NCBI GenBank assembly: GCA_014650015.1
Contig: BMUD01000024.1
Span: 1 to 64,000 of the forward strand
DNA length: 64,000 nucleotides
DNA from: Streptomyces griseoloalbus
GTDB taxonomy: Bacteria > Actinomycetota > Actinomycetes > Streptomycetales > Streptomycetaceae
Direction of reading: 5' to 3'
Positions 1 to 8,632 of the stretch are shown one piece after another; position 1 is the first letter of the stretch; each line of letters begins with the position of its first letter. The translations under genes were made by a program, and so were the position numbers. The notes beneath the pieces are model-generated. The model saw only the letters and a program-made list of their open reading frames with translations. It was not told the origin of the DNA and made no database searches.

Positions 1-64
1 CCACGGCGCCCGCCCCACTCACAACGGCCTCCCCGGCCTCGATGTCACTCGCCACGTCAGTCAT
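1..64 (-). CDS. possible 5' end of an unidentified gene, cut by the window edge
   Basis: An ATG at 64 on the minus strand opens a frame without stop to the edge, reading MTDVASDIEAGEAVVSGAGA. A GGAAG sequence lies about nine bases upstream and the codons are mostly G/C-ending. Only 21 residues are visible, so no family can be named. It would lie 109 bases downstream of the YqeB-like gene on the same strand and could be cotranscribed with it. Confidence 0.3.
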   Translation of the reverse strand, partial: MTDVASDIEAGEAVVSGAGAV

Positions 65-173
65 CAACTGTCGCTTCCAGCTCGGGAGTTACACCGCCCA
101 CCGTACAGACCCACCACACACGGTGACACCAGATTCGGCTTCACCGAGGGACACGGTCCAGCCGATCTCACCG

Positions 174-902
174 CTATTCATTCACGGCCGGACCTGACTT
201 CCGGAATGCCCTCCAGTACTGGCGTCGCTTTTCATCCCTCACGACGACGCCGAGACGGGCCAATTCCTCACGGAGCTCTTGAACGTCGTCGTCGGAGGAA
301 CTCTTCTTCTCCAACGACTCCTGGCGGGCTTTGAGGATGGCGTTCGCACCCTCCGGGAGGCCGGGAGTGTCGGGGACCCAGCGGCGGAACTCGTCCTTGT
401 GCGGATCGGCATCCGCCCACACGTAACCGTGCTCCGTAAAGGCGCCGGCAACGCGGCCGACGTCCAGGTCGCACTCTTGCCGAGTGAGCTCGCCGCCGTC
501 GTCGCCGAGCAGGACGAGTTGCTTGCCGTCCCGGAACACTGCGGCGATGGCGTCACATGAGAACTCCTGCGCACGTCCCTTGCATGTGAGCACAACGCGG
601 TCATCCGACAGACGAATCACCAACTGCTCGTGCTGAGCAACAAGCCCCAGGACCAGCCCAGCCACCGAACTCGCGGCGGGCAGCCACGGAGCGGGGATCG
701 ACGCAACGAGCTCGGCCGGTCCCTGCAGCGGTGCCCAGGGAAGCGTCACCAGCCAGTCGGCCAGAAGGCCGACCAACCAGCCGACACCCGCCCCCACCAG
801 CATGAAAAAGAAATAGACACACACGGTACTCAAAGTCGGCTGTCGAAGCACGGTGAGCCGACTCCCTTGCGACTCCCGCCCGGTTCCCTTGCGCATGTTC
901 AT
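174..902 (-). CDS. YqeB-like membrane protein
   Basis: The 242-aa product starts MNMRKGTG. It has two hydrophobic segments at about residues 20-50 and 60-85, consistent with a membrane hairpin. The soluble remainder contains the stretches DGKQLVLLG and RRWVPDTPGLP and a charged C-terminal part (EELARLGVVVRDEKRRQYWR). This layout matches what I recall of actinobacterial YqeB family proteins, whose function is not established. The open frame extends much further upstream, but that extension runs antisense through the TetR gene and has out-of-frame composition, so I chose the ATG at 902. The gene is divergent from the TetR gene at 1005 and shares its operator region, so it is a likely target of that regulator. 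Confidence 0.75.
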   Translation of the reverse strand: MNMRKGTGRESQGSRLTVLRQPTLSTVCVYFFFMLVGAGVGWLVGLLADWLVTLPWAPLQGPAELVASIPAPWLPAASSVAGLVLGLVAQHEQLVIRLSDDRVVLTCKGRAQEFSCDAIAAVFRDGKQLVLLGDDGGELTRQECDLDVGRVAGAFTEHGYVWADADPHKDEFRRWVPDTPGLPEGANAILKARQESLEKKSSSDDDVQELREELARLGVVVRDEKRRQYWRAFRKSGPAVNE

Positions 903-931
903 GTTCCCCCCTCGCCTCCAGCGTCGCGTAA

Positions 932-957
932 TAATAGACCGAGCGCTCAGTCTATTA
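932..957. promoter_or_regulatory. 26-bp palindromic operator between yqeB-like and tetR
   Basis: The arms TAATAGAC and GTCTATTA are exact reverse complements and flank GAGCGCTC, itself palindromic, with one mismatch between arm and core. The site sits between the two divergent start codons (902 and 1005), as expected for a TetR dimer controlling both genes. Confidence 0.75.
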
Positions 958-1004
958 ATGCTCATTCGAGACCAGAGTCGAGAGTTGACCAGAGAGAGGC
1001 CCCG

Positions 1005-1631
1005 ATGAGGACAGTCGACCCGGCCAGGCGCCAGGCACGGCGCCGGCACATCGTCAACGCCGCGGCCGAGCTCTTCGCCGCCAGAGGTTTCGAGCGCACC
1101 ACCACGGCAGAGATCTGCAAGGCCGCCGGCATGAGCGCAGGCAACCTGTTCCACTACTTCCCCAACAAGCGCGCGATCTTCCACGCCGTCTTCGAGGACG
1201 AGGAGCACGACGGCGCCACCAAGGCCGAGCGTCTCGCCGCTGCCCGCACCGCCGACGACCCGTGGACCGCCCTCCTCGACACCGTCGACCTTCTCGCCGC
1301 CCCCGCCGCAGAGTCGCTGGTCCCCGCCCTCGTCATGGAGGCGATGATCCAGGCTTACCGTGACCCCGAACTCGAAGCACTGCTGAGCCGTGACAACGAT
1401 GAGGAACGGTCCACCATCACCACCCTGCTGCACAACGCGGCCGCAGCAGGCCAGATCGACCCCACCCTGGACCCCGACGACACCGCAGCCTGGATCATGG
1501 CACTCATCGCCGCTCTCTACACCAGCGCCGCCACCGACCCGTCCTTCACCCCGGACGCCCAGCTCCCCACCCTGCGCCTGATCCTCCATCGCTTCCTACG
1601 ACCCAACACACACCAGGAACCGGAGCGATGA
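1005..1631 (+). CDS. TetR/AcrR family transcriptional regulator
   Basis: The 208-aa protein has an N-terminal TetR helix-turn-helix at about residues 12-58: IVNAAAELFAARGFERTT followed by the recognition region MSAGNLFHYFPNKRAIF. The C-terminal ligand/dimer domain is helical and unassigned. ATG 1005 is preceded by AGAGAGG at a suitable distance; the longer open frame upstream covers the operator and is rejected. A 26-bp palindrome lies about 50 bases upstream, so autorepression together with control of the divergent YqeB-like gene is likely. The ligand is unknown. Confidence 0.9.
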   Translation: MRTVDPARRQARRRHIVNAAAELFAARGFERTTTAEICKAAGMSAGNLFHYFPNKRAIFHAVFEDEEHDGATKAERLAAARTADDPWTALLDTVDLLAAPAAESLVPALVMEAMIQAYRDPELEALLSRDNDEERSTITTLLHNAAAAGQIDPTLDPDDTAAWIMALIAALYTSAATDPSFTPDAQLPTLRLILHRFLRPNTHQEPER

Positions 1632-1673
1632 ACGGGCACTCCGTAGGACCCAATACAGCGGCAAGCACACAGA

Positions 1674-1946
1674 GTGATCTTCCGGCCGCATCGGCGGCGA
1701 ATACGCGACACCTCAACATGGGCGCGCCTACCAGTCCCGAGGGCCGGCCCGGACGACCTGGCCGCGGTGATCGCCGGTCTCCCGGACGAGGCGTCCCTCG
1801 TCGACCTGCGCACGGTGGAGCCGCCGCTCCTGATGGAGCTGAGGCCGACGGCCGGGAAGGAGGAGGAGTTCATGCGCTGTGGCCCGCAACGGCAGTTCGC
1901 CGTGGCCGTACCCGCGAACGCACTCCCGCCGTACCCCGCGCGCTGA
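1674..1946 (+). pseudogene. remnant of an unidentified coding sequence
   Basis: About 130 bases in this frame (roughly 1745-1875) have strong G/C third positions and read like real protein (DDLAAVIAGLPDEASLVDL, then VEPPLLMELRP). The flanks do not, and I see no ribosome-binding site or clear start. The frame ends in a tandem repeat that supplies the stop. I read it as the core of a decayed gene. It could also be a short real gene of unknown function. Confidence 0.35.
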
Positions 1947-1994
1947 GTGTCTCCCTCCGGCCGTACCCCGTGCGCTGAGTGTCTCCCTCCGGCC
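1931..1994. repeat. 32-bp tandem direct repeat
   Basis: Two adjacent copies of a 32-base unit beginning GTACCCCG at 1931 and 1963 differ at one base (C versus T). They lie between the remnant and the NmrA-like gene. Confidence 0.85.
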
Positions 1995-2070
1995 GACCGT
2001 CCGGGACGGCCCTGCTCGGCGGACAGGCTTGCGGACGACACCTGACCGCAAGCCTTCCTATGGTCGTCCC

Positions 2071-2928
2071 ATGACCCAGACACAGAGGATCCTTGTCACC
2101 GGCTCCACCGGAACCGTCGGCCGCCAGGTCGTCGCCGAACTGCTCGCCCGCGGCCACGTGGTCCGCGCCCTCACCCGGGACGCCGCGCGGGCGGACCTCC
2201 CGGCAGACGTCGAGGTCGTCCAGGGCGACCTGAGTGCACCCGACAGTCTGATCCCGGCACTCGAGGGCGTCACCGGCATTCATCTGATCACCTTCGGCGG
2301 GGCCTACTTCGCCCCGTTGGGAAGCGGCCCGCGGATCCTGGAACTGGCCCGCGAGGCCGGCGTACGCCGGGTCACCGTGCTGCACGGCGGCGGGCCGTCC
2401 CCGCTGGAGGACGCCGTGCGGGCCGACGACGGTGTGGACTGGACGGTGCTCATGCCGGTCGAGTTCATGGCCAATGCCCTGGAGTGGGCCGACGGCATCG
2501 TCGCGTCGGGCGAAGTCCGCGAGCCGTTCGTCTCCCGGCTGAGCGCCATGGTCCACGAGGGAGACATCGGCGCCGTCGCGGCGGTCGCGCTCACCGAGGA
2601 GGGGCACGCCGGCCAGGAGTACGTGATCACCGGCCCCGAACTGCTGACCGTCGGCGACAAGGTGGCGGCGATCGCGGCTGCCCGCGGCCGGGACATCGCG
2701 CTGGTGGAGCTGACCGAGGAGCAGGCCGTCGCCCGGTGGCGGGCGGCCGGGCACCCCGAGGACGTGATCGGCTTCCTGCTCGAGGCGTACGGAAACACGC
2801 CGGAGGTCGGCCGGACGGTCCTCGACACCGTCGAGAAGGTCACCGGCAGCCCGGCCCGCAGCTTCGCGCGGTGGGCAGCCGAGCACGCGGACGCGTTCTC
2901 GGTGACGGGCGCCGCGGGCACGGCATGA
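2071..2928 (+). CDS. NmrA-like NAD(P)-binding reductase
   Basis: The 285-aa protein begins with a Rossmann motif (ILVTGSTGTVGRQVV, GxxGxxG) and has the NmrA/atypical short-chain dehydrogenase layout, including VRALTRD after the second strand, where an Arg would favour NADPH, and VVQGDL. No catalytic YxxxK is evident, typical of NmrA-like proteins that act as NAD(P) sensors or quinone reductases. The ATG at 2071 matches where homology begins; the open frame upstream runs through the tandem repeat. It stands alone and converges on the DNA ligase gene. Substrate unknown. Confidence 0.85.
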   Translation: MTQTQRILVTGSTGTVGRQVVAELLARGHVVRALTRDAARADLPADVEVVQGDLSAPDSLIPALEGVTGIHLITFGGAYFAPLGSGPRILELAREAGVRRVTVLHGGGPSPLEDAVRADDGVDWTVLMPVEFMANALEWADGIVASGEVREPFVSRLSAMVHEGDIGAVAAVALTEEGHAGQEYVITGPELLTVGDKVAAIAAARGRDIALVELTEEQAVARWRAAGHPEDVIGFLLEAYGNTPEVGRTVLDTVEKVTGSPARSFARWAAEHADAFSVTGAAGTA

Positions 2929-3184
2929 CCCAGCCCGGCCCCGGATGAGCCCCCGTCGGAGGCCGGCGAGCTCTTCGCCCTCCGGCAGGCGCCGAAGCCG
3001 GGGCCGTGGGGACGCGTCTCCGGGTGGCCCATGACGGCGTACGCGGCAGGGGCTCAGCCCCGAATCAGCTCCGAAGAGGAGGGTTCCGCCCCGGCGGGGC
3101 CGTTGGCTTCCCCGCCCCGGACCGGTCGGGGAACCACACGCCGCCTGCGCCCCCTGACGGCCGAGCGCGGGCAGCTGTTCGGGC

Positions 3185-5275
3185 TCAGTCCAGGAACGCG
3201 GCGACCAGGGTGGCGAACTCGTCCGGGGTGGCCAGCCGGACGCCGAGTTGTTCGGCCTTGGCGCGCTTGGAGCCGGCTCCCTCCCCCGCGACCACGAGGG
3301 TGGTCTTCTTGGAGACGCTGGAGGAGGAGCGTCCGCCGGCCCGTTCGACGAGTTCGTTCATCTCGTTGCGGGAGAGCTTCTCCAGGCTCCCGGTCATCGC
3401 GCCCGTGACCACCACCGTCATCCCGTCCAGCGGTCCTCCCTCCGCCGGTGCCGCGGCCGGGCCGTCGCCGTCGGGAGCGGCATCGGCGGGCGGGGGTGGA
3501 GTGGCGCCGGGCTCCGTCATGTTGACGCCCGCGGCGGCGAGCTTGTCGATGAGCGGGGCGAGTTCGGCCAGCTCGGCGACGATCGACGGAGCCTTCTCCG
3601 CCCCGATGCCCTCGACCCGCTGCATCGCCTCGGCGTCGGCCGCACGGAGGGTGTCCATGGTGGCGAAGTACCGGGCGATACGCCGCGACATGGACCGTCC
3701 GGTGCCCCGGACACCCAGCGCGCACAGCACCCGCGACAGCGGCTGCTCCTTGGCCTTGGCGATCGCGGCGAGCAGATTGTCGGTGCTGGTCTCCCCCATC
3801 CGCTCCAGTGCGAGCAACTGGTCGCGCCGGAGGCCGAACAGGTCGGCGAGATCGGCGACCAGCCCCGCCTCCACGAGCTGGACGACGCGGGTGGCCCCCA
3901 GGCCCTCGATGTCGAGCTGGTCGCGGCCCGCGGCGTAGGCGAGCGAAGCGACCAGGTGGCAGTTGCGGCCCTGGGCGCACCGCCAGCGTTCCTCGCCGGT
4001 GTCGATGTCCGAACCGCAGCGCGGACACTGCGCGGGGAACTCGATGGGCTGCTCCTCGCCCGTACGCAGGTGGGCGACCGGGGCCTCGATGCGGGGGATG
4101 ACGTCGCCGGCGCGGTGCACCATGACGTGGTCGCCCAGGCGCAGGTCCCGGCGGGTGATGTCGGCCGGGTTGTGCAGGGTGGCGTAGGTGATGGTGGAGC
4201 CGTCGATGACGACCGGTTCGAGGACGCCGCGCGGGGCGATGATGCCGGTGCGGCCGACGTTCCACTCCACCTCAAGCAGCCGGGTGATCTTCTCCACGGC
4301 CGGCAGCTTGTAGGCGATCGCCCAGCGGGGTGCGCGCGAACCCGATCCGGCGGCCTGCCGGTCGGCGGCGAGGTCGGCCTTGATGACGATCCCGTCGATG
4401 CCGAACGGCAGCTCGGCGCGGAGCGCGGCGATCTCCTTCACCCGGACCAGGACCTCCTCGGGCGTCTCCGCGACGATGTCCGGGACCGCCGTCCGGGCGC
4501 TGGTGTGCACGCCGAGATCGGCGGCCAGGGCCATCAGTTCGCTGTGCGCGAGCGCGTTCAGCCGCTCGGCGAGGGCGGTGCCGGTGTCGGGCAGCGGCAG
4601 CAGCCCGTAGCCGAAGAACGTCATCGGCACCGTGTAGACGCGCTCCCTCGCCCGCAGGGTCCCCGCCGCCGCGTTGCGCGGGTTGGCGAACGGCTGCCCG
4701 CCGTGACCGGTGCGCACCTCGTTGGCGTGCGCGAACTGGTCGGCGGTCATGAGGACTTCGCCGCGCACCTCCACGGTGACCGGCTCGTCCAGCTTCTCGG
4801 GCAGCCCTTCGATGGTGCCGATCGCGTGCGAGACGTCCTCCCCGGCCGTCCCGTCCCCGCGGGTGATCAACCGGGTGAGCCGGCCGCCGCTGTAGCGGGC
4901 GGCTATGGCGAGCCCGTCCAGCTTGGGCCCCACACTGAAGCGTCTCGCGTCACGCCCGATACGGCGGGACAGGGACGCGGTCCAGGCGGTGAACTCCTCC
5001 GCCGAGAACACGTTGTCGAGGCTGAGCATCGGCACCGTGTGCGGTACGTCGCCCTCCACCGCGCCACCGGCGACCTTCCCGGTGGGGGAGCCGGGCAGGG
5101 TCTGACCGGGGTGCTCGGCCTCCCAGTCGGCGATGCCCCGTACCAGCCGGTCGTACGTGTCGTCGTCCAGCGGCGAGGTACCGCCCTTGTAGTAGGCGGC
5201 GGCCGCGCTCACGGCATCCTCGACCGCCTGTGCGTAGGCGGCGGCATCGACGATCACTGCTGCAGGTGTTGTCAT
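3185..5275 (-). CDS. ligA: NAD-dependent DNA ligase, LigA type (probably a second copy)
   Basis: The 696-aa protein seals nicks using NAD. In order it has a Ia-like N-terminus ([17 protein letters not shown]), the nucleotidyltransferase domain with the KxDG motif (KLDG, Lys about 118), [12 protein letters not shown], an OB fold, a four-Cys zinc finger (CPRCGSD to RNCH, about 415-440), helix-hairpin-helix repeats and a BRCT domain from about 615. The residue two positions before the catalytic Lys is Gly (VGPKLDG) where LigA proteins normally have Glu. Streptomyces usually carry another housekeeping ligA, so this is likely the accessory copy. ATG 5275 was chosen; ATG 5284 is possible. Confidence 0.9.
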   Translation of the reverse strand: MTTPAAVIVDAAAYAQAVEDAVSAAAAYYKGGTSPLDDDTYDRLVRGIADWEAEHPGQTLPGSPTGKVAGGAVEGDVPHTVPMLSLDNVFSAEEFTAWTASLSRRIGRDARRFSVGPKLDGLAIAARYSGGRLTRLITRGDGTAGEDVSHAIGTIEGLPEKLDEPVTVEVRGEVLMTADQFAHANEVRTGHGGQPFANPRNAAAGTLRARERVYTVPMTFFGYGLLPLPDTGTALAERLNALAHSELMALAADLGVHTSARTAVPDIVAETPEEVLVRVKEIAALRAELPFGIDGIVIKADLAADRQAAGSGSRAPRWAIAYKLPAVEKITRLLEVEWNVGRTGIIAPRGVLEPVVIDGSTITYATLHNPADITRRDLRLGDHVMVHRAGDVIPRIEAPVAHLRTGEEQPIEFPAQCPRCGSDIDTGEERWRCAQGRNCHLVASLAYAAGRDQLDIEGLGATRVVQLVEAGLVADLADLFGLRRDQLLALERMGETSTDNLLAAIAKAKEQPLSRVLCALGVRGTGRSMSRRIARYFATMDTLRAADAEAMQRVEGIGAEKAPSIVAELAELAPLIDKLAAAGVNMTEPGATPPPPADAAPDGDGPAAAPAEGGPLDGMTVVVTGAMTGSLEKLSRNEMNELVERAGGRSSSSVSKKTTLVVAGEGAGSKRAKAEQLGVRLATPDEFATLVAAFLD

Positions 5276-5339
5276 GCCCCGCATCTTGCCGCCCACCACT
5301 GACAACGACGTTGGGCGGTCATCTCAGGGCGACGCGGTT

Positions 5340-5358
5340 TGCCTAAAGCTATTAGGCA
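5340..5358. promoter_or_regulatory. 19-bp inverted repeat upstream of tetR
   Basis: TGCCTAA and TTAGGCA are exact inverted arms separated by five bases, 37 bases before the TetR start at 5395 and 65 bases from the divergent ligA start. It is a likely autoregulatory operator that could also influence ligA. Confidence 0.6.
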
Positions 5359-5394
5359 GATGCATAATCGGTTCAGTCGAATAGGAGGGTGTGT

Positions 5395-5964
5395 ATGGCA
5401 CGCGCAGGACTGACTCCCGAACGTCTGACCCGGGCGGGGGCGGAGCTGGCCGACGAGGTCGGCTTCGAGCAGGTGACCGTCTCGGAGCTCGCCCGGCGCT
5501 TCGACGTCAAGGTGGCGAGCCTGTACTCGCACCTGAGGAACTCCCAGGAACTGAAGACGAGAATCACGCTGCTCGCCCTGGAGGAACTCGCCGACCGGGC
5601 GGCCGACGCCCTGGCCGGACGGGCGGGCAAGGACGCCCTGATCGCCCTGGCGAACGTCTACCGCGACTACGCACGGGAGCACCCCGGCCGCTATGCCGCG
5701 GCCCAGTTCCGGCTCAGCCCCAAGGACGCCGCGGGCAGCGCCGGAGTACGGCACGCGCAGATGACCCGGGCCCTCCTGCGCGGCTACGACCTGACGGAAC
5801 CGGACCAGACCCACGCGGTCCGGCTGCTGGGCAGCGTCTTCCACGGTTACGTCAGCCTGGAAATGGGCGGCGGGTTCAGTCACAGCGCCCCCGACACGCA
5901 GGAGACCTGGACCCGCATCCTCGACGCGCTGGACGCCCTCCTGCACAACTGGCCCGCCCCCTGA
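5395..5964 (+). CDS. TetR family transcriptional regulator, WHG-type C-terminal domain
   Basis: The 189-aa protein has a TetR helix-turn-helix at about residues 8-50 (AGAELADEVGFEQVTVSELA, then VKVASLYSHLRNSQEL). The C-terminal region (HGYVSLEMGGGF) resembles the WHG-type C-terminal domain found in many TetR proteins. ATG 5395 follows AGGAGG by six bases; the GTG six bases earlier is too close to that site. It is divergent from ligA and 80 bases upstream of the SGNH hydrolase gene on the same strand, so the hydrolase is a plausible target or operon partner. Confidence 0.85.
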   Translation: MARAGLTPERLTRAGAELADEVGFEQVTVSELARRFDVKVASLYSHLRNSQELKTRITLLALEELADRAADALAGRAGKDALIALANVYRDYAREHPGRYAAAQFRLSPKDAAGSAGVRHAQMTRALLRGYDLTEPDQTHAVRLLGSVFHGYVSLEMGGGFSHSAPDTQETWTRILDALDALLHNWPAP

Positions 5965-6044
5965 CGGCGGACCGCGCCGACCCCTCCCGCGGTCGCCGCA
6001 AGGCGATCCGCTCATTCCCCCACCCCGAAAGACGGACCGAGCCC

Positions 6045-7250
6045 ATGGCCGCCACACCGCACACCTGGATCACCACGCCGATCACCGCGGACATCGTGCG
6101 CGGCGCCATCGAACTGGAGCGCACCCCGCACGGGATCCTGCCGCACCGCCTGCCCGCCTGGGCCCGCGCCCAGTGCGCCGACCGGCAGCTCGCCATGGCC
6201 GAGTCCCAGCCCTCCGGCGTACGACTGGTCTTCCGCACCCGGGCGAGGGCCGTCGAACTCGACACGCTGCCCACCAAACGGGTCTACCTGGGCGCCCCGC
6301 CCCGCCCGGACGGCCTGTACGACCTGCTCGTCGACGGACACGCCGCCGGACAGGCCTCCGTGACCGGTGGCAACAGTCTGATCATCGACATGGCAACGGG
6401 TACCGTCGAGAACCGGACCGGCCCCGTCGGCACCCTCCGCTTCACGGGTCTGTCCGCGGACGACAAGACCGTCGAGATATGGCTGCCGCACAACGAGACC
6501 ACCGAACTCGTCGCCCTGCGGACCGACGCCCCCGTCGAGCCCGCGCCGCCCTCCGGACGCAGGACGTGGCTGCACCACGGCAGTTCGATCAGCCACGGCT
6601 CCGACGCCGCGAGCCCCACCACGACATGGCCCGCCCTGGCCGCGGCGCGGGGCGGCGTGGAACTGGTCAACCTCGGGCTGAGCGGCAGTGCCCTGCTCGA
6701 CCCGTTCACGGCGCGGACCCTGCGCGACACGCCCGCCGATCTGATCAGCGTCAAGATCGGCATCAACCTGGTCAACGCCGACCTGATGCGGCTGCGCGCC
6801 TTCGCGCCCGCCGTCCACGGCTTCCTCGACACCATCCGCGAAGGCCACCCCACCGCACCGCTTCTGGTCGTCTCACCCCTTCTGTGCCCCATCCACGAGG
6901 ACACACCCGGCCCCACCGCCTACGACTTCAGCCGCCTCGCCGAGGGGCAGCTCCGGTTCACCGCCACGGGCGACGCCACGGGACGGGCCGAGGGCAAGCT
7001 GACGCTCACCGCCGTCCGCGACGAGCTCAGGCGTCTCGTCGCTCAGCGGGCGGCGGACGACCCGAACCTGCACCACCTCGACGGCCGGGTCCTCTACGGT
7101 GAGGCGGACTACGCCGAACTACCGCTGCCCGACGAACTGCACCTCGACGCGGCCACCCACCGCCGCGTCGGCGAGCGGTTCGCCGCCCACGCCTTCGCGG
7201 TGGACGGCCCCTTCACGGACCGCCGCAGCCGACCTACTCGAAGAACTTGA
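6045..7250 (+). CDS. SGNH/GDSL-type hydrolase (probable carbohydrate or lipid esterase)
   Basis: The 401-aa protein has an N-terminal beta-rich domain (about 1-170) and a C-terminal SGNH fold. Block I is HHGSSISHGS (nucleophile Ser), block II is LGLSGSA, block III is KIGIN, and block V is LPDELHLD with the Asp-x-x-His pair. No signal peptide is visible, so it probably acts inside the cell. The N-terminal domain resembles those of Streptomyces SGNH proteins thought to deacylate sugars, but the substrate is not shown. Its 3' end overlaps the convergent GH43 gene by 17 bases. Confidence 0.8.
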   Translation: MAATPHTWITTPITADIVRGAIELERTPHGILPHRLPAWARAQCADRQLAMAESQPSGVRLVFRTRARAVELDTLPTKRVYLGAPPRPDGLYDLLVDGHAAGQASVTGGNSLIIDMATGTVENRTGPVGTLRFTGLSADDKTVEIWLPHNETTELVALRTDAPVEPAPPSGRRTWLHHGSSISHGSDAASPTTTWPALAAARGGVELVNLGLSGSALLDPFTARTLRDTPADLISVKIGINLVNADLMRLRAFAPAVHGFLDTIREGHPTAPLLVVSPLLCPIHEDTPGPTAYDFSRLAEGQLRFTATGDATGRAEGKLTLTAVRDELRRLVAQRAADDPNLHHLDGRVLYGEADYAELPLPDELHLDAATHRRVGERFAAHAFAVDGPFTDRRSRPTRRT

Positions 7251-8328
7251 GGCTCCAGCCGGTATCCGCGTTCGGGCCCGGGACGTTGGCACGGCTGTAG
7301 GTGGTGTTGCCCCACCAGGCGAAGGTGCCCGTGTACCAGTAGCGGTTCTCCCACGTGTACGGCGTGCCCTTCGGCACGGCGTGGAACATCAGGGGAAACC
7401 TCGGGCCGGCGGGCGGGCTGGTGCCGATGTCGCCGTGGAGCAGGACGAAGCTGTGGTGCCCGGGGCCGTTGACGTACAGCGTCGGGTCCCAGCCGGCCAT
7501 CATGGTCGCCCGGTTGGAGCCGAACAGGCAGCCGTTGGACTTGTACCAGTCCCACACGTGCGTCGGGTCGCCGCCCGCCCGCAGCCGCAGGTCGGCCAGG
7601 CAGTACTGGTCGCTCCAGCTGCCGTTGGCGGAGTACACGATGTGCAGCTGCCCGTTCGGGTCCTTGATGGGCTCGGGGCCCTCGTTGATGAACGGGTTGC
7701 CGACCACCCGCTCCCAGCTCTCCCGGGGCTGCGAGATGACGTACCGCGCACCGGTCGGCGTGGTCGGGCTGCTCATCCGGGCGATGTAGAGGTTCTGCTC
7801 GACGTTGGTGTCCCCGGCCCAGCCGGACCAGACGAACCAGCGTTGCCCGTTGAAGGTGAACAGGGCCCCGTCGATGGCCCACTTGTCGTCCGGCAGGGCG
7901 AGCCGGGTCTCGGCGGAGTAGCCGCTGTCGGGGCTGGCCGAGCTGATCACGTACATCCGGTGGGCGGATCCGCGGCCGGCCGTGAAGTAGATGTAGTAGC
8001 GGCCGCCGTCCATCACGATCTCCGGAGCCCAGACCTCAGCGCGGTCGCGGGTGTCCGACCAGACCTGGCGTGGGGTGGCCGAGGCCAGAGCGGATGTCGA
8101 CGGGGCCCGCCGTACGACGATGCCGCCACCGGCCGACTGCACGGAGATGTAGGTGCCGCCGACCCGGATCACGCTCGGGTCCGCGGCCCGCAGACCGGTC
8201 TGCTCCGCCCGGGCGGGCTCGGCGGATGTCAGGGTCATCACGGCGGCGAGGACGCAGGACAGTGCCAAGCCGACGGCGCCGGCCAGACGGTGGGAAAGCC
8301 TCATCGTCCCCTGTGTGGGTCTGGCCAT
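7234..8328 (-). CDS. secreted GH43 family arabinan/arabinoside hydrolase
   Basis: The 364-aa precursor has a signal peptide (about 1-40, ending PARA) followed by a single five-bladed propeller of GH43 type. Seen motifs are ADPSVI near the mature N-terminus (catalytic-base Asp), WAPEIV, KWAIDGALFTF and NEGPEPIKDPNG (candidate general-acid Glu). The combination resembles exo-acting alpha-L-arabinofuranosidases; exact specificity is inferred. ATG 8328 has GGAGGT ten bases upstream; the GTG at 8346 lacks such a site. The operator-like TTACATCGATGGAA lies about 27 bases upstream, placing it in the locus regulon. Confidence 0.85.
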   Translation of the reverse strand: MARPTQGTMRLSHRLAGAVGLALSCVLAAVMTLTSAEPARAEQTGLRAADPSVIRVGGTYISVQSAGGGIVVRRAPSTSALASATPRQVWSDTRDRAEVWAPEIVMDGGRYYIYFTAGRGSAHRMYVISSASPDSGYSAETRLALPDDKWAIDGALFTFNGQRWFVWSGWAGDTNVEQNLYIARMSSPTTPTGARYVISQPRESWERVVGNPFINEGPEPIKDPNGQLHIVYSANGSWSDQYCLADLRLRAGGDPTHVWDWYKSNGCLFGSNRATMMAGWDPTLYVNGPGHHSFVLLHGDIGTSPPAGPRFPLMFHAVPKGTPYTWENRYWYTGTFAWWGNTTYSRANVPGPNADTGWSLKFFE

Positions 8329-8353
8329 CGGGTTCGTCACCTCCACGCCGGAA

Positions 8354-8369
8354 TTTACATCGATGGAAC
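8354..8369. promoter_or_regulatory. LacI-type operator, hybrid form
   Basis: The core TTACATCGATGGAA joins one TTACATC half to one GATGGAA half. It is close to the GH43 start (8328) and resembles five other sites in this locus. Confidence 0.7.
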
Positions 8370-8545
8370 AGCCCTCACAGGATTGTGACTGGACCGGAAC
8401 ATGTCAATAGGTCGCCCGGGTCGGACGGCCTTGTGCCTGGACAGGGCATCCCTGCTCGCCGATGCGCGCGCTGACGGCACGTCAGCTGTGCGCGAAGCCT
8501 GGACAGTCGTCGGGCGGCGTGTTGTCATTCCGCTGCACACCGGAT

Positions 8546-8559
8546 TTCCAACGTTGGAA
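8546..8559. promoter_or_regulatory. LacI-type operator, perfect palindrome
   Basis: TTCCAACGTTGGAA is a perfect 14-bp palindrome centred on CG, 74 bases before the GH2 start at 8633. It is the AACGTT-centred variant of the locus operators. Confidence 0.75.
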
Positions 8560-8632
8560 GGGAATCCCGGGCCGAGGCGGTGGCCGCCCTGCTTCGCCAT
8601 GGCCCCATGCCCTCTGCGCGAGGAAAGGTTCG

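Noticed and set aside
1628-1978. 116-aa frame with an ATGA overlap to the first TetR stop
   Set aside because: Translation is a Pro/Arg/Gly-rich out-of-frame pattern of the neighbouring coding-like remnant; the overlap is probably chance.
3248-5302. 684-aa plus-strand open frame opposite the ligase gene
   Set aside because: It is the antisense shadow of ligA; the ligase motifs on the minus strand are unambiguous.
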